Source: Dehalococcoidia bacterium (lineage in GTDB: Bacteria; Chloroflexota; Dehalococcoidia; UBA2247; RBG-13-53-26). From it: a DNA stretch of 32,705 nt. Positions 23,681-31,992 of this stretch are shown one piece after another. Both the position numbers and the translations under genes were made by a program. Within the stretch, counting starts at the first letter, position 1, and every line of letters begins with the position of its first letter. The notes beneath the pieces were generated by a model. It saw nothing but the letters and a program-made list of their open reading frames with translations. It had not been told where the DNA came from and ran no database searches. Where the stretch lies: the NCBI GenBank assembly GCA_030372995.1, contig JAUCPZ010000146.1, forward strand, positions 1 through 32,705, written 5' to 3'.

Positions 23681-24085
23681 ATGCCTGAGATCAATCTCCC
23701 CGATGACTTGTACGAGCGCTTGGGCCGCTGTGCGCGGCCATTTGAGAGTCCAGCGCAGGTCATCCAACGTCTGCTTGACGAGAGGAACGATGGGCAGTCG
23801 GCGCAGGTGCCAGTCTACAGATGTCGGAGAGGTCCTCGAAGACCCCGACAGGATTCCCTAAGGGGTGCCGTGACGCGCAGATGGGAAAGGGAGGGCAGCC
23901 CGAATTGGGACATAGACGGCACAATCCGAATTTGTGTAGAGGAGGATGAGGTATTTCGACAGGCAGGAAGGAACCCAGCGCCTGCATTTCGGGAAGAACG
24001 TGAGAAAGGGAACAAGGCGTATGTGCGTGTCTATGTCTACGGGTGTCACTTCCCTTGGCTGAACCCGAGAAGGAGGGACGTCTAA
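23681..24085 (+). CDS. Unknown protein with an RHH-like N terminus, 134 residues
   Basis: It starts MPEINLPDDLYERLGRCARP with helix SPAQVIQRLLDER after it, the strand-helix-helix order of ribbon-helix-helix proteins. The following part (about 40-70) is Arg-rich and in doubt: another frame reads STDVGEVLEDPDRIP there before a stop. The end (WDIDGTIRICVEEDEVF, then KAYVRVYVYGCHFPW) again looks like protein. The ATG is preceded by GGGGGCGG, a moderate ribosome binding site. An earlier in-frame ATG at 23618 lies upstream of the -10 box, so I exclude it. The family of the C-terminal part is unknown. Confidence 0.55.
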   Translation: MPEINLPDDLYERLGRCARPFESPAQVIQRLLDERNDGQSAQVPVYRCRRGPRRPRQDSLRGAVTRRWEREGSPNWDIDGTIRICVEEDEVFRQAGRNPAPAFREEREKGNKAYVRVYVYGCHFPWLNPRRRDV

Positions 24086-24170
24086 CCCGGTGCTCGATGC
24101 AGCCAATGCTGAGCTGCAACGCATTTCAGTCTGGGTATAGCAGCCAACGAGAGAACTGAAAGGAGGAATC

Positions 24171-24566
24171 ATGACTCAGCAAGATCGCATCTTCTGTTGG
24201 CACCATTCCGGACGCGGCAGGCTCGAGAGGTTGCTGTCCCAAGGGCTGATAGACTGTCCGAAGGAGGAGTTCCTCGACCACCCTCCAAAGGGAGCCCGGG
24301 CAATTCGTCCAGGAGACATCTTGCGCGTCAGCCTCAAAGAGCCGAAGAAGGGAAAAGGAAGGGTCGTAGCCATCGTCAGGCTAACAAGTGCCAGACCCTT
24401 TCGCCTCAAACAACCACTCCATCAACAATACCCTTATGCAGTGAAGGTAGAGGTGCTTCGATCTGCAAAGGATCTCGGGCTCGACTGTCTTGGCATCTGC
24501 GATACATACCCGTTCCCGCACCCGCCTCCGATGAATCCAAGCCATTGGGCTGACGCGGGCAAGTAG
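24171..24566 (+). CDS. Unknown protein, possibly PUA/EVE-like fold, 131 residues
   Basis: AAAGGAGG lies five bases before the ATG at 24171, strong support for translation. The middle (IRPGDILRVSLKEPKKGKG, then RVVAIVRLTSARPF and YPYAVKVEVLRS) has the beta-rich pattern with a Pro-Gly-Asp turn seen in PUA-like domains (EVE, ASCH) that bind RNA or modified bases. This is a pattern-based guess. The N terminus (IFCWHHSGRGRLERLLSQG) is helical. It is 85 bases after the RHH-like gene on the same strand, so it may be co-transcribed with it. Confidence 0.6.
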   Translation: MTQQDRIFCWHHSGRGRLERLLSQGLIDCPKEEFLDHPPKGARAIRPGDILRVSLKEPKKGKGRVVAIVRLTSARPFRLKQPLHQQYPYAVKVEVLRSAKDLGLDCLGICDTYPFPHPPPMNPSHWADAGK

Positions 24567-24601
24567 TTCGGCGAACTGGTTGTGGTCGGAGCATCCGTGT
24601 C

Positions 24602-24620
24602 GGGCGGGCTTTACCCACCC
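24602..24620 (-). terminator. Hairpin between the 131-residue gene and the ferredoxin gene
   Basis: On the minus strand GGGTGGG-TAAAG-CCCGCCC forms a seven-pair stem (one G-U pair in RNA) 12 bases past the ferredoxin stop. No U run follows, so termination is only likely, not sure. Confidence 0.4.
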
Positions 24621-24631
24621 TACGGGCTACT

Positions 24632-25063
24632 CTACTCCTTCGCCTTGCCTGACACGTGGAGGCTGAGGGCCATCTGGGGACAGAGTTTGATGCACTGGGG
24701 CTGGTCGCGGTCGAGGCAGAGGTCACAAATGACGACGGTCTTCGTGCTGCGGTCGATGGCGATGGCCCCGAAGGGGCAGGCTTCCAGGCACCAGCCGCAG
24801 CCGGCGCAGCGGGCCTTGTCGAGCCTGATTGTCTGACTGGCCTCATCGAGGCTCAGGGCACCTCTGGGGCACTCCTTGATACAAGGCGTGTTCCGGCAAA
24901 AACGGCAAGTGACCACGTCGATCAGGCTTGGCGTGGCCCGAAGGACGCGGACCCGCGACAGTTCCAGATCGAATCGCCCTTCCTTCGCTGCTGAGCAGGC
25001 AAACTCGCAGATCATGCAGCCGGTGCACTTCTCTCTATCGCACTGTATGTGACGGCGTTCCAT
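24632..25063 (-). CDS. Four-cluster ferredoxin, AOR-associated
   Basis: The 143-residue protein has four cysteine groups typical of [4Fe-4S] polyferredoxins: CDREKCTGCMICEFAC, CRFCRNTPCIKECP, CAGCGWCLEACP and CDLCLDRDQPQCIKLCP. It overlaps the end of the aldehyde oxidoreductase gene by 29 bases in another frame, so the two are coupled. Such ferredoxins act as the electron acceptor or donor subunit for tungsten AORs in several anaerobes. AAAGGAAA precedes the ATG. It is the last gene of the cluster. Confidence 0.9.
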   Translation of the reverse strand: MERRHIQCDREKCTGCMICEFACSAAKEGRFDLELSRVRVLRATPSLIDVVTCRFCRNTPCIKECPRGALSLDEASQTIRLDKARCAGCGWCLEACPFGAIAIDRSTKTVVICDLCLDRDQPQCIKLCPQMALSLHVSGKAKE

Positions 25064-26843
25064 GCCAGTTTCCTTTCAGCATCATCTGGACGTCATCCGT
25101 TCCCAGAGCCGTGATCTTCTCCGCAGGAACGAACCCCTCGGCGGTCCAGCCCCGCTGCCGATAGTAGTCAAGGATCGCGGCCTTTAGATCCTTCTCTGCG
25201 ACGGCGCCCGCGGAGCCCACAGGGTCCTTCAGAAGGCGTGGCGGCAGCCAGTCGTCGGCCCGGCGCCAGCCTTCGCGGATGTTGAAGGCCTTCTTCAGAT
25301 TGTTGATCCTCTCACCAGCCCGCCGCAGTTCAGCAGGGTCCATCGGCAGGCCGGTGGCCAGTGTATACAGCCGCGAGGCATCTTCCGCCAGGTCGCGGAA
25401 GTACTGGCGGGTACACGGGCAGATCCCGATGGAATCGCCCGCGGCGGCCAGATCCTCTTGGTCCTTGACACCTGAGATAGAGACCTCGGCGCCGTCCGTA
25501 CGTGGCGGCTGCATGCCCGCTGCGAGGGCCAGCGCCAGGCCGGGCATGCCTCTCGGGTCGCACCCGCCGATCTCCTGCCCTTTGACGTGCATGGCCCACT
25601 CGTCCGAACCGTGGCCGACCTTGGCCGAGGCTCGCTTGACGCCTTCGGCGAGCATGTCGCCGATACCTTTCCGCTGCCCGATCCTGCGGATCGTCTCCAC
25701 TACACCGTCGGCGCTCCCGAAGGACAGGTCCAGCCCGCCGGTGTCTTTGCTGGACAAGAGTCCGCGCTCGAAGCATTCCATGGCCCACGCGACGCACGCT
25801 CCGGCGCTAACGGGATCGAGCCCGTAGAATTGACATAATTCGGCCGCCCTCAATATCACCGGCAAATGGAACATCCCGCACATCGGCCCCAGCGCAGCCA
25901 GCGTTTCCTTGTCCAAGACCAGTTGCTCGTCGGAGTGCGGATCTTCCGTCAGTCTATAGACGTGCTGGCAGGCGACCGGACAGGCAGGACAGGCGACTGT
26001 CTTGATCAGGTGGTCTTTCTTGGCGCACTCGCCAGCCAGGCTCGCGGCGCCCTCTGAGATGGATTGCTGGTAGTTGCGCGCCGGCAACGGACAGCTACCG
26101 CTGCCGGACATGAGCCAGGCGCTTAGCGAAAGTCGAGCGTCGTCTGAGGCGGCTCTCTGACGCAGACGGGCAGTCAGGTCGGCGCAATCATCCCACATCT
26201 TGGCAATATCCGGCACAGAAATTGGCCAGGTGCCCCTCACGGCAATCGCCTTCAGTCTCTTCGATCCCATCACTGCTCCCGCCCCGCCCCAATGCGTGAG
26301 GCGCAGGCCATCCCTGATGGTGGCGAAGCGCACCATTGCCTCGCCCGCTGGTCCGATCGAGGCCACCTGAACGCGGCTGTCACCGGACTCCCGTCTGATC
26401 GCGGCCTCTGTGTCGGGACAGCCCTTGCTTGCCAGAGTGTCTGCTTTGCGGAAATGGACCTGGTTGTCATCGATGAACAGGTATGTCAGCGAAGAGGCGG
26501 CACCAGTGACAACAACGGCATCAAAGCCGGTCCTTTTCAGGGACAGAGACCAGAGCCCCGAAGACAGAGAACTGCTCTGGAGCCCCGTGAGAGGGGACTT
26601 GGTGACCACCGCGTGGCAGGCGGAAGCCGGGGCCATGGTGCCCGAGAGGGTGCCGCACGCGAAAACGATGGGGTTCTCCGGGCTGAGCGCGTCGGCACCT
26701 GCCCTTGACCATTCCAGGAGGAGACGCGCTCCCAGCCCCGCACCCCCGAGATAGTCCCTGAGCAGGCGCTCTGGAAGCTCGCGTACTTCTGTCTTCCGGC
26801 TGGTCAGATCGACGACAAGGTACTTGCCGCTATGTGAACTCAT
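25035..26843 (-). CDS. aor: Aldehyde ferredoxin oxidoreductase (tungsten-pterin family)
   Basis: The 602-residue protein belongs to the AOR family, which interconverts aldehydes and acids with ferredoxin. The N-terminal domain opens with GKYLVVDLTSRKTEVRELPE and YLGGAGLGARLL. Pterin-binding is seen in THWGGAGAVMGSKRLKAIAV (183-202). Cluster ligands are Cys285, Cys288 and Cys292 (CPACPVAC), with Cys475 or Cys477 (ICPCTRQY) as the fourth. GQEIGGCDPRGMPG (422-435) is the conserved second pterin region. GGGGG upstream supports the start. The substrate is not predictable, but the neighbours (IorAB, PaaK) point to aryl or branched aldehydes made from amino acids. Confidence 0.92.
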   Translation of the reverse strand: MSSHSGKYLVVDLTSRKTEVRELPERLLRDYLGGAGLGARLLLEWSRAGADALSPENPIVFACGTLSGTMAPASACHAVVTKSPLTGLQSSSLSSGLWSLSLKRTGFDAVVVTGAASSLTYLFIDDNQVHFRKADTLASKGCPDTEAAIRRESGDSRVQVASIGPAGEAMVRFATIRDGLRLTHWGGAGAVMGSKRLKAIAVRGTWPISVPDIAKMWDDCADLTARLRQRAASDDARLSLSAWLMSGSGSCPLPARNYQQSISEGAASLAGECAKKDHLIKTVACPACPVACQHVYRLTEDPHSDEQLVLDKETLAALGPMCGMFHLPVILRAAELCQFYGLDPVSAGACVAWAMECFERGLLSSKDTGGLDLSFGSADGVVETIRRIGQRKGIGDMLAEGVKRASAKVGHGSDEWAMHVKGQEIGGCDPRGMPGLALALAAGMQPPRTDGAEVSISGVKDQEDLAAAGDSIGICPCTRQYFRDLAEDASRLYTLATGLPMDPAELRRAGERINNLKKAFNIREGWRRADDWLPPRLLKDPVGSAGAVAEKDLKAAILDYYRQRGWTAEGFVPAEKITALGTDDVQMMLKGNWHGTPSHTVR

Positions 26844-26845
26844 TC

Positions 26846-26963
26846 AACCCCCTGGCCCCCAATCTTGGGGGTGAGAGGAAGGGAATTGGGGGACACCCCC
26901 AAACCCTCGGCAGAGACGAGTCTCTGCACTCTCTCTGTCATTCGCGCGAAGGCGTGAATCCAG
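26846..26963 (+). repeat. Dispersed repeat, long copy in the gap before the AOR gene
   Basis: It contains a C-rich block, GGGACACCCCCAAACCCTCGG, hairpin GCAGAGAC-GA-GTCTCTGC (26910-26927) and GTCATTCGCGCGAAGGCGTGAATCCAG spanning 26937-26963. The order is the same as at 15500-15625. It fills most of the 217 bases between the ACT gene and the AOR gene, so it may separate two transcription units. Nothing else is seen in 26964-27060. Confidence 0.75.
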
Positions 26964-27060
26964 TTTCGGAAGCCGCGGGTGAGCTGTGCCCACCCGCGGA
27001 CTACGAATTCCAGCACCGATTCCACTCCTGCTCTTGCCACCCCAAAAGAAGGCGATTATC

Positions 27061-27453
27061 CTATTGTCCCATCGCCTTCTCGGCCTTGTCCGGGTCGCTC
27101 ACCTTCAGCACGATGCTCGCCTTCCCCGGCGTCGGGTCCACAAAGGCATAAAAGTACTCGAGATTGATCCCCGCTTTGGCCAGAGGGCGGGCGACGGCAT
27201 CCAGAAGGCCTCCGGGCTGGTCCGGTATGTCCTTCTGAAGCACGACGGTCTCCTTCACGGTGAAGCCGGCCTTCCTCAGTGCTTCAACCCCCTTGGCGGT
27301 GTCCGACAGCACCATGCGCATGATCCCGTACTCAGAGGTCTCAGCCACGCAGAGAGCCCGGATGTTGACATTCTCGGCCTTGAGTGCCTCCAGCATGGCC
27401 TCGAGCCTTCCCGGCTGGTTTTCCACGAAGCAGGACACCTGTTTGATCTTCAT
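27061..27453 (-). CDS. Double ACT-domain protein
   Basis: The 130-residue protein consists of two ACT domains: MKIKQVSCFVENQPGRLEAM to about 65, then KETVVLQKDIPDQPGGLLDA to the end, each with the Pro-Gly-x-Leu turn of ligand-binding ACT domains. There is no catalytic part. GAGGAGG eight bases upstream fixes the ATG at 27453; a longer frame upstream overlaps paaK and has shadow composition. Such stand-alone ACT proteins next to paaK are common and are thought to bind amino acids and tune the ligase or its operon. It starts 14 bases after paaK. Confidence 0.88.
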   Translation of the reverse strand: MKIKQVSCFVENQPGRLEAMLEALKAENVNIRALCVAETSEYGIMRMVLSDTAKGVEALRKAGFTVKETVVLQKDIPDQPGGLLDAVARPLAKAGINLEYFYAFVDPTPGKASIVLKVSDPDKAEKAMGQ

Positions 27454-27467
27454 CTTCTGCCTCCTCG

Positions 27468-28775
27468 CTACTTCAATCCCAACTCGCGCTTGTCCACGAC
27501 CCGCTTGGCCTTCCCTTCGGTGCGGGTAATGGATTTCGGCTCGACCAGCCTCACCTTGACGCCTATACCCAGCGTGCTCTCCAGTTCCTCCGTGACCTTC
27601 TTCTTCAGAGACTCCATCCTCTTCATCTCGTCCGAGAAGACCTCTTCTGACACCTCCACCCACACTTCCAGATCATCGAGATGCCGCTCGCGGTCAACGA
27701 TGATCAGGTATTGCGGTTCTACTCCCTCTACCTGGAGAAGAATGCTCTCGATCTGGGATGGGAACACGTTGACGCCGCGTATCTTCAGCATGTCGTCGGT
27801 CCTGCCGGTCACCTTGCTCATGCGCACCAGCGTCCGCCCGCACTTGCAGGGCTCGGCATTGAGTGTGGTGATGTCTCTGGTGCGGAAGCGGATGACGGGC
27901 TGGGCTTCCTTGGTCAGCGTGGTCAGCACAAGTTCACCCCTTTCACCGTAGGGGAGGCGTTCCCCAGTCTGCGGGTTGACCACCTCGGCCAGGAAGTTGT
28001 CCTCAAAGATGTGCAGGCCGCACCGGTATTCGCACTCGACCGACACACCCGGCCCTACGATCTCGGTGAGGCCGTAGATGTCCATGGCCTTCACGGGCAG
28101 CCGGGCCTCGATGTCCGCCCTCATCTGTTCCGACCACGGTTCGGCGCCGCATACGGCGAGCCTGAGCTTGGTGGTTCTCAGGTCCAGCCCGATGTCCTTG
28201 GCCCCTTCCGCCAGTATCAGCGTGTAGGAAGGGGTGCAGGTGAGAACGGTGGTGCCGATGTCCTGTATGAGCATGAGCTGTCTCTTGGTGTTGCCGGTCG
28301 AAGTCGGGATTACAGTGGCCCCCACCCTCTCGCCGCCGTAATGGAAGCCCAGTCCTCCCGTGAAGAGGCCGTAGCCGTAGGCGTTCTGCATCACATCGTT
28401 CTTGGTGACGCCCGCGCTGGTGAGCGTCCGGGCCATAACCTCAGTCCACATGCGGAGATCGTTGGCCGTGTATGGTGCTACCACGGGCTTGCCCGTCGTT
28501 CCGCTCGAGGCGTGCACGCGGCAGACCTGCTCCATGGGCACTGCCAGCAGGCCCAGTGGGTAGTTATCCCGGAAGTCCTGCTTGCTCGTGAAAGGCAGCT
28601 TCGACAGATCGGCCAGGCTCTTGATGCTGTCGGGCGTTATCCCCTTCTGCTGGAATGCCTGCCTGTAGAAAGGCACCTTCTCGTACACCCGGGCGACGAG
28701 GGCTTTCAGCCGCTCCAGTTGCAGCTTCTCGAGTTCCGGTCTCGGCATGGTCTCGAACTTCGGACTCCAGATCAT
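27468..28775 (-). CDS. paaK: Phenylacetate-CoA ligase family enzyme (AMP-forming)
   Basis: The 435-residue enzyme activates aryl- or acyl-acids to CoA esters with ATP. It has the AMP-binding P-loop [20 protein letters not shown], the family stretch [42 protein letters not shown], and [20 protein letters not shown]. The ending [11 protein letters not shown] holds the C-terminal catalytic Lys region. AGGAGG lies seven bases before the ATG. The placement after iorAB is a very common order in anaerobes, where the pair handles arylpyruvates and aryl acids. Phenylacetate, indoleacetate or a branched acid could be the substrate. Confidence 0.93.
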   Translation of the reverse strand: MIWSPKFETMPRPELEKLQLERLKALVARVYEKVPFYRQAFQQKGITPDSIKSLADLSKLPFTSKQDFRDNYPLGLLAVPMEQVCRVHASSGTTGKPVVAPYTANDLRMWTEVMARTLTSAGVTKNDVMQNAYGYGLFTGGLGFHYGGERVGATVIPTSTGNTKRQLMLIQDIGTTVLTCTPSYTLILAEGAKDIGLDLRTTKLRLAVCGAEPWSEQMRADIEARLPVKAMDIYGLTEIVGPGVSVECEYRCGLHIFEDNFLAEVVNPQTGERLPYGERGELVLTTLTKEAQPVIRFRTRDITTLNAEPCKCGRTLVRMSKVTGRTDDMLKIRGVNVFPSQIESILLQVEGVEPQYLIIVDRERHLDDLEVWVEVSEEVFSDEMKRMESLKKKVTEELESTLGIGVKVRLVEPKSITRTEGKAKRVVDKRELGLK

Positions 28776-28798
28776 TCGGCTTGCCTCCTAGAAGAGAG

Positions 28799-29401
28799 TC
28801 ACTTGCCTTGGGTTCTTGCCAGCGCTTCCTCTCTGCCTCTGGCAAAAGCTCTCAGATTGAGTTGCAGAACCTTCTGTGGCACCCGCTGCGAAAGATCATC
28901 AAGGTAGCTCTTCTCGTCGATGTCCAGGAATGCTGACAGGAAACCCACCAGCAGGACGTTGAGAACCTGCGGATTGCCCAACTCCTGGGCGATCCGAGTG
29001 CCCGGAATTATGAAGAGCCGATCAGTGTAGCGGTGCAGGATTTCCTCTACCTCGGCGGTGCCGGGATAGGCCGATGCCCCACCCACCACCGAGAGCGGCG
29101 GAATGGCCAGGTCATTGACAATAGCCACGCTTCCTTGGTGGAGATAGTTGGCCCAACGGGCGCCCTCCAGCCTTTCAAAGGCCAGCAGGAAGTCGGCCTC
29201 CCCCTCCCTTATCATTGGAGAGAACACCTGGCGGCCCAGCCGCAGGTGGCTGACGACGCTGCCACCCCTTTGGGACATGCCCAGGGAGTCGGACTTCTTG
29301 ACATCGTACCCGGCCTTCATGGCGATTTCCGCCAGTGCGTCGCTGGCCAGGATCACACCCTGACCACCCACCCCGGTCATGAGAATATCAGTCTTCTTCA
29401 C
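28799..29401 (-). CDS. iorB: Indolepyruvate ferredoxin oxidoreductase, beta subunit
   Basis: The 200-residue gamma-domain subunit works with IorA. It begins VKKTDILMTGVGGQGVILAS and contains DSLGMSQRGGSVVSHLRLG and SPMIREGEADFLLAFE, the signature of pyruvate/ketoisovalerate oxidoreductase gamma domains. The GTG at 29401 overlaps the iorA stop by GTGA; upstream codons would fall inside iorA. The stop is 23 bases before paaK. Together with IorA it turns arylpyruvates plus CoA into aryl-acetyl-CoA, CO2 and reduced ferredoxin. Confidence 0.93.
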   Translation of the reverse strand: MKKTDILMTGVGGQGVILASDALAEIAMKAGYDVKKSDSLGMSQRGGSVVSHLRLGRQVFSPMIREGEADFLLAFERLEGARWANYLHQGSVAIVNDLAIPPLSVVGGASAYPGTAEVEEILHRYTDRLFIIPGTRIAQELGNPQVLNVLLVGFLSAFLDIDEKSYLDDLSQRVPQKVLQLNLRAFARGREEALARTQGK

Positions 29402-31224
29402 TTCTGTTGCACCCGGATGGCCTTCCGATGACAGACCTGAGAGCAGACGGCGCAGCGGTCGCCCACGCAAAGCGTGCTGTCGATGTGGATCTCGTTGCCC
29501 TCTCTGGTTATCGCTTGACATCCCACTCTGAGACAGTTAAAGCACTGGTCGCACTGCGCCAGATCGATCACCATGGGCTGGCCCTTGCCCCTGACGTGGA
29601 GCGGGCAGGCACCCCTGACGATGATCACCGACGGTTCCGCGGTTTCCACACAGCGCTTGATGGTCTCTTCGATGGCCTGCAGGTCGAAGGCGTTGACGAC
29701 ATTGACGTCCCGGACACCGATGCCCCGCACCAGATCCTCAATGACTACCTTGGGAGCGGTCTCTCCCCGCGCCGATAAGCCCGTGCCGGGGTGTCCCTGG
29801 TGCCCGGTCATGGCAGTGGTCCCGTTGTCGAGGATAATGGTCGTCCCGCGGCCCTCATTGTAGACGGCGTTCACCAGGCTGGTGATTCCTGAGTGCAGGA
29901 AGGTGGAATCGCCGATAACGCTAACGATCCGGTTGGTCACGCCGGCTTTCTCGAGGCCGTGCGCCTGCCCGATGCTGGCGCCCATGCAGGCGCACGTGTC
30001 CAGGGCCAGCAGCGGCGGATAGACCGCCAGGGTATAGCAGCCGATGTCGCTGGTGGCGATGATGCCCTGGCGCTTCCGGGCTATTGCCCTTCTTCCAGAA
30101 GGTGTCTCCTCCTCGGGCTGGGTGTGATAGAACCCCAATCTTCTGAGCGCATAGGAGGTGGCGGCGTGCGGGCACCCGGGGCAAAGCAGCGGAGGCCGCA
30201 GAGGCAGATCGCGGACGGCCTTCTTCACCGCATACATTGCCGCCGGTTTCGGTATCAGGCCGGCGATGGCTGCCCTCTCCTCCAGGATTTGGGGATTCAG
30301 CTCACCGATGATCGGGACGACCTCCTTCCCCATCACAGTGAGTCCCATGGCTTTCAGTGAATCTTCAATGAACGGGTCCAGTTCCTCCACCACCAGGATC
30401 CTCCTGACATCCAGGGCGAAACGCCGGATCAGGTTCTGGGGCAAGGGATAGGTAGTAACCAGCTTCAAGAAGCTGGCATCCCGGAAGACCTCGCGGGCAT
30501 ACTGGTAGGCCGCGCCGCTGGACACGATGCCGAGGCTGCGATCCTGAAGGATGACCTCGTTCAGCGGGAAGGTCTCGACGTACGAGGATAGCTTCTGGAT
30601 GCGCTCCTCCATCAGCGGGTGCCTGGGCCGGGCGTTGGAGGGAACCATCACAAACTTGTGCGGGTCGCGAATGAATTCGGGCCTCTTGCGCTCGATATCA
30701 GGCGCCTCCTTGACATCGGCTACGGTCTTGCAGTGCGAGATGCGCGTAGTGCTGCGGAACAGGACCGGCGTGTCGAATTCTTCGCTGATCTGGAAAGCCC
30801 AAGGCATGAGGTCGTAAGCCTCCTGGCTGTTACTGGGCTCGAGCATCGGGACTTTGGCGAAGCGCGCGAAATGCCGGTTGTCCTGCTCGTTCTGGGAGCT
30901 GTGCATGCCGGGATCGTCGCATGATATGACCACGAGCCCGCCCCTGATCCCGGTCACCGAAGCGGCGAAGAACGGGTCAGCAGCGACGTTCAGGCCCACG
31001 TGCTTCATGATCGCCATGGCCCGCACCCCTCCGTACGAGGCTCCCATGGCCACTTCCATGGCCACCTTCTCATTGGTGGACCATTCGACGTAGATGTCCT
31101 CCATCTTCGCCAGATTCTCGAGTATCTCGGTGCTGGGTGTACCCGGGTAAGCGGCGGCCACCCTCAAACCGGCATGGTGCGCTCCCAGCGCCATGGCCTC
31201 GTTACCGGACAGCAACCTTCTCAT
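29398..31224 (-). CDS. iorA: Indolepyruvate ferredoxin oxidoreductase, alpha subunit
   Basis: The 608-residue subunit has the N-terminal pyruvate-ferredoxin-type domain (RRLLSGNEAMALGAHHAGLR, YPGTPSTEILENLA, SCDDPGMHSSQNEQDNR). The TPP domain follows with LCPGCPHAATSYALRRLG, GDSTFLHSGITSL and ILDNGTTAMTGHQ. A C-terminal two-cluster ferredoxin domain ends the protein: CDQCFNCLRVGC and CVGDRCAVCSQVCH. This is the full IorA layout. It starts nine bases after livF, so transport and oxidation genes are transcribed together. The branched side of this family (VOR) is normally built from different subunits, so aryl-2-oxo acids are the best guess. Confidence 0.94.
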   Translation of the reverse strand: MRRLLSGNEAMALGAHHAGLRVAAAYPGTPSTEILENLAKMEDIYVEWSTNEKVAMEVAMGASYGGVRAMAIMKHVGLNVAADPFFAASVTGIRGGLVVISCDDPGMHSSQNEQDNRHFARFAKVPMLEPSNSQEAYDLMPWAFQISEEFDTPVLFRSTTRISHCKTVADVKEAPDIERKRPEFIRDPHKFVMVPSNARPRHPLMEERIQKLSSYVETFPLNEVILQDRSLGIVSSGAAYQYAREVFRDASFLKLVTTYPLPQNLIRRFALDVRRILVVEELDPFIEDSLKAMGLTVMGKEVVPIIGELNPQILEERAAIAGLIPKPAAMYAVKKAVRDLPLRPPLLCPGCPHAATSYALRRLGFYHTQPEEETPSGRRAIARKRQGIIATSDIGCYTLAVYPPLLALDTCACMGASIGQAHGLEKAGVTNRIVSVIGDSTFLHSGITSLVNAVYNEGRGTTIILDNGTTAMTGHQGHPGTGLSARGETAPKVVIEDLVRGIGVRDVNVVNAFDLQAIEETIKRCVETAEPSVIIVRGACPLHVRGKGQPMVIDLAQCDQCFNCLRVGCQAITREGNEIHIDSTLCVGDRCAVCSQVCHRKAIRVQQK

Positions 31225-31233
31225 TGGACTCGC

Positions 31234-31992
31234 TCAACCTCTCGTCTTGCCCAGATACGCCTGCTTCACGCCGTCGTTCGAGAGCAGTTCGCCCGCGCTG
31301 CCCTCCAGCACGATGCGGCCTCTCTCCATGACGTAGCCACGGTCGGCGATCTTCAGGGCCGCCACGGCGTCCTGTTCGATCAACAGGATGGTCATGCCCT
31401 CGTCTCTCAGCTTGGCGAGAAGCGAGAGAATCTCCTTGACCAGCATGGGCGCCAGTCCCAGAGAGGGCTCGTCCAGCAGCAATATCTTAGGGGACGACAT
31501 CAGCGCCCGCCCGATGGCCAGCATCTGTTGCTCTCCGCCGCTGAGGCTGCCCGCCTGCTGGGTGCGCCGCTCGTCGAGCCTGGGGAAGAGCTTCAGCACC
31601 TTCTCCAGATTGGGCTTAACCAGACTGTCGCGCAGCGCCCAGGGAGCATAAGCCAAGTTGCGGAACCACTTTCGAGCGTAAAGGGGATAACTCCCCATTA
31701 TCAAATTGTCCACCACTGACATGGAACCGAAGATTTGCCTTCCTTCAGGCACGTAACCTAAACCTAATCTTACCGTTTTGTGCGGAGGGCGGCCAGAGAG
31801 TTTTACTTCATCCAGCCAGACTGCGCCACTCTTGATGGGGACCGTGCCCGAGATGGCATTGAGGAGGCTCGTCTTTCCGGCGCCATTCGAGCCCACGATG
31901 GTCACTATCTCGCCATCGTTCACCACCAGAGAGACCTCTCTCACTGCCGTGGAGAGCCCGTAGGCGACGGTGACGTTCTCGACGCGCAGCAT
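31234..31992 (-). CDS. livF: Branched-chain amino acid ABC transporter, ATP-binding protein LivF
   Basis: The 252-residue ATPase has Walker A GSNGAGKTSLLNAISG, the LivF-type GLGYVPEGRQIFGSMSVVDNL, signature LSGGEQQMLAIGRAL and Walker B ILLLDEPSLGLAP. It overlaps the livG stop by one base (TAATG). LivF-LivG pairs energise the LivHM permease, which takes up branched-chain or related amino acids. In this operon it precedes the indolepyruvate oxidoreductase, so its cargo may feed that enzyme. Confidence 0.94.
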   Translation of the reverse strand: MLRVENVTVAYGLSTAVREVSLVVNDGEIVTIVGSNGAGKTSLLNAISGTVPIKSGAVWLDEVKLSGRPPHKTVRLGLGYVPEGRQIFGSMSVVDNLIMGSYPLYARKWFRNLAYAPWALRDSLVKPNLEKVLKLFPRLDERRTQQAGSLSGGEQQMLAIGRALMSSPKILLLDEPSLGLAPMLVKEILSLLAKLRDEGMTILLIEQDAVAALKIADRGYVMERGRIVLEGSAGELLSNDGVKQAYLGKTRG

